Part shown: one piece after another, positions 62,901-64,000 of the stretch
Position numbering within the stretch: position 1 is the stretch's first letter
Layout: each line of letters starts with the position of its first letter
Source: Populus alba
Lineage: Eukaryota; Streptophyta; Magnoliopsida; Malpighiales; Salicaceae
Direction: 5' to 3'
Length of the DNA: 64,000 bases
Assembly: GCF_005239225.2 (NCBI RefSeq)
Contig: NC_133284.1
Location: 7,345,770-7,409,769 of the forward strand
Notes under the pieces: generated by a model
The model's input: only the letters and a program-made list of their open reading frames with translations
The model's database searches: none
What the model was told of the DNA's origin: nothing
Translations under genes and position numbers: made by a program

Positions 62901-63723
62901 GAACATCTATACTGACCCAATAACATCATTGATGTGTTTTGTTTCTCATGGTTCTATCCTCTGAGCTGCCCTAATGGTGGGCATGACCTCTAAGTGTCTG
63001 CATGGGAGGGAGTTGGCTGATACAACTTTCCCTAGATGTTTGAAAGCATCACTATTGTTTAGCTGCCATCTGTTTTTTTCCTTTCTAGACCAGGCAACAT
63101 GTTCATTGTTAAAACTGTCAATTGATGGTTATCTGCTGGCTAATTTCACTTAAGATGCTAATTTTATCAACCCTGTGCAGAGACCGTCGGACTTGATTAA
63201 TCGGAAAAAGCCATTTGCAGCATGGTTTCCATACACAACGATAGAGCGCCTATGGTGCCAGCTTGAGGAATTGAGTAATTTGGGTCACATGGTTGATCAC
63301 TATGGGAAGCTCAAAAGTCTATTGCATGGAGCTTTGCAGAACCACCTCAAGCAGGTAACCAATATTTCTTTCTTTCTGTCTTCCCCTTTTTTCATTTTTT
63401 CTTTAAAATAAATGATTTACTTATTAGAAAAAGTCAAGGTAGCAGTAATGTGTGAAATGGTTCCAAACAAGGAAGAACTTGGCAAATGAAACCTAATACA
63501 GATAGAGAAGTACCGATAACAGAGCACTGCCTCCTATAAAAGCAACAAATGAATCTTTTGATCATTGACCATCTGAAGAAAGAGAACTCACATTTAGCAG
63601 ATTTTTTTTTATTAAGATTCTGTAACCGACAGTTTTGCATGAACTGAATGGGTTTTCAATCATTTATGTTGTGTCTAGGTGAAGGTGGACTCTGAAGATG
63701 CATCATCCGCTGCTGCCTGCTAA
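47950..63723 (+). CDS. NUP160: NUP160, nuclear pore outer-ring nucleoporin
   Basis: Twenty-seven exons keep frame and give 1512 aa, close to the 1500 aa I recall for Arabidopsis NUP160. They are 47950-48152, 48245-48386, 48494-48773, 48865-48925, 49813-49970, 50060-50145, 51648-51752, 51840-51931, 52331-52451, 53269-53451, 53612-53804, 54067-54638, 56086-56248, 57638-57915, 58018-58205, 58741-58817, 58940-59286, 59463-59531, 59600-59918, 60125-60253, 60446-60554, 60656-60727, 60858-60981, 61450-61557, 62029-62169, 63181-63354, 63679-63723. The first ~540 residues match the beta-propeller half (MLRVWNLSFRSKILSHALG). The rest is the helical half (TLLRTDPQIELPLWLVHMFK). The product belongs to the Nup107-160 complex of the nuclear pore, needed for mRNA export. 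Introns after exons 5 and 10 appear to be GC-AG. The start of exon 7 is the least certain junction. Confidence 0.93.
50820..51350 (+). pseudogene. LINE reverse transcriptase remnant in NUP160 intron 6
   Basis: One frame reads LWMVLIKLEKAFDGVLMEVL then QWVLEKKG, matching the LEKAYDRVPREVLWWAL region of plant non-LTR reverse transcriptases. About 150 bases on, DIPWCMLFSDDIILIDE corresponds to the catalytic FADD box, with Ser in place of Ala. The part between is deleted and stops are frequent. It lies in the same orientation as NUP160, wholly within the intron. Confidence 0.7.
54952..55346. repeat. Three tandem 130-bp units in NUP160 intron 12
   Basis: The word AAGCCATCCTCT or close variants starts at 54967, 55097 and 55227, exactly 130 bases apart. 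The units share GTGGAGACAGAAGGAAG, ACAACTTAATGC and TTCCACATTTCTCATGCAAC and differ at only a few positions each. They are intronic and have no role in coding. Confidence 0.9.
56236..56600. repeat. Diverged duplication including exon 13 end of NUP160
   Basis: The exon 13 end and its donor (CATTGCAAATTG|GTAAGTCTG at 56237) reappear at about 56420 as CATTGCAAATTGACTAGTCTG. The following intron text (GATACCATC, GAGCTGGT, TAGTGATAGTTTGTTC) reappears from about 56499. Offsets are 183 and 233 bp, so the second copy carries about 50 extra bases. The second donor is destroyed. Confidence 0.65.
56957..57170. repeat. Two tandem ~108-bp units in NUP160 intron 13
   Basis: Landmark TTTGTGG(T/A)AACCTACT occurs at 56957 and 57065. 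Both units share ACAATCTAAAATAGAT and CCCTAGAGGGCATCTTG. Confidence 0.85.
62383..62686. mobile_element. hAT-type MITE in NUP160 intron 25
   Basis: The 304-bp insert begins TAGGGGTTAGCAAATGG and ends CAGTGCACACCCCTA. The ends are imperfect inverted repeats, and further in they continue as GTTCAGTTTGGTTTTTGG against CAATTTGGTTTGGTTTTTC. A perfect 8-bp duplication ATAGGAAC flanks it at 62375-62382 and 62687-62694. The 8-bp duplication and TAGGGGTG-like ends are typical of the hAT superfamily. It has no coding capacity. Confidence 0.85.
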
Positions 63724-64000
63724 GAAAGTTTTTCGCAACGGTTGAATTTAATGGTCTATAGAGCATAAGACACATCAGGATCTTTGAACAGATTATGAGG
63801 TGCATTTAACACTAGACAAGGATCAATTTGCTTTCGGCGTGAAATAGTTCCGACTTCTGCCAAGAAGTGGTGCTACGGCGCTGGAAGTCCAATTTTGTAT
63901 GTATGCACGTAGTTGGGTTCTGATAGAATTGTTAATTGAAAGGGAAAGAAAACAAGGACTTCCCATTTGCATAGTTAGTAAAATCATGGCATGTAGATGC
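63724..64000 (+). other. NUP160 3' flank
   Basis: This is likely the 3' untranslated region. No clear poly(A) signal or further gene is seen before the window ends. Confidence 0.5.

Noticed and set aside
1..64000. CRISPR arrays, tRNA or rRNA genes
   Set aside because: No spaced short repeats, cloverleaf with A/B boxes or rRNA text was found; the only tRNA-related sequence is the primer-binding site of the copia element.

Overview
The window is nuclear DNA from a flowering plant. It is AT-rich, its genes are split by GT-AG introns, and it carries plant-type retrotransposons and two recognisable housekeeping genes. The style of the dispersed AT-rich repeats resembles what I know of poplar and willow (Salicaceae). 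That lineage call is an inference from memory, not from a search.

Layout. 1-8 kb is mostly repeat and intergenic DNA, with a decayed Ty3/gypsy gag (4209-5672) and three diverged ~200-bp tandem copies (7259-7880). 8-22 kb holds three small minus-strand genes for coiled-coil proteins: 7985-8494, 17100-18079 and 21228-21930. The first and third share exon layout and about 47% identity over a 62-residue core; the middle one is only similar in style. A broken copy of DNA polymerase eta (9695-10597, minus) and the 3' end of a LINE (15947-16825, plus) lie between them. A degenerate Ty1/copia element with two 289-bp LTRs occupies 23210-27575.

28-36 kb contains a CpG-rich island, several MITE-like repeats, a possible 55-aa two-helix membrane protein (31257-31424, minus) and, divergent from it, a complete seven-exon COX11 gene (31685-35951, plus). 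36-47.9 kb has no gene that I can support. It carries a ~170-bp periodic repeat family (37.4-38.2 and 40.0-41.4 kb), an inverted-repeat-rich unclassified element (42.8-43.7 kb) and a degenerate short-period repeat (46.44-47.06 kb).

47.95-63.72 kb is one large gene, NUP160. I could assemble 27 exons that keep frame throughout and give 1512 residues. Its introns hold a LINE reverse transcriptase remnant, three separate tandem duplications and a 304-bp hAT-type MITE with an 8-bp target duplication. Two of its introns appear to use GC-AG splice sites.

Functionally the genes are independent. COX11 acts in copper delivery to cytochrome c oxidase in mitochondria, NUP160 in the outer ring of the nuclear pore, and the small coiled-coil proteins have no role I can name. 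There is no operon-like logic. The less ordinary items are the small coiled-coil genes, the divergent 55-aa ORF, the polymerase eta relic and the GC-AG introns.
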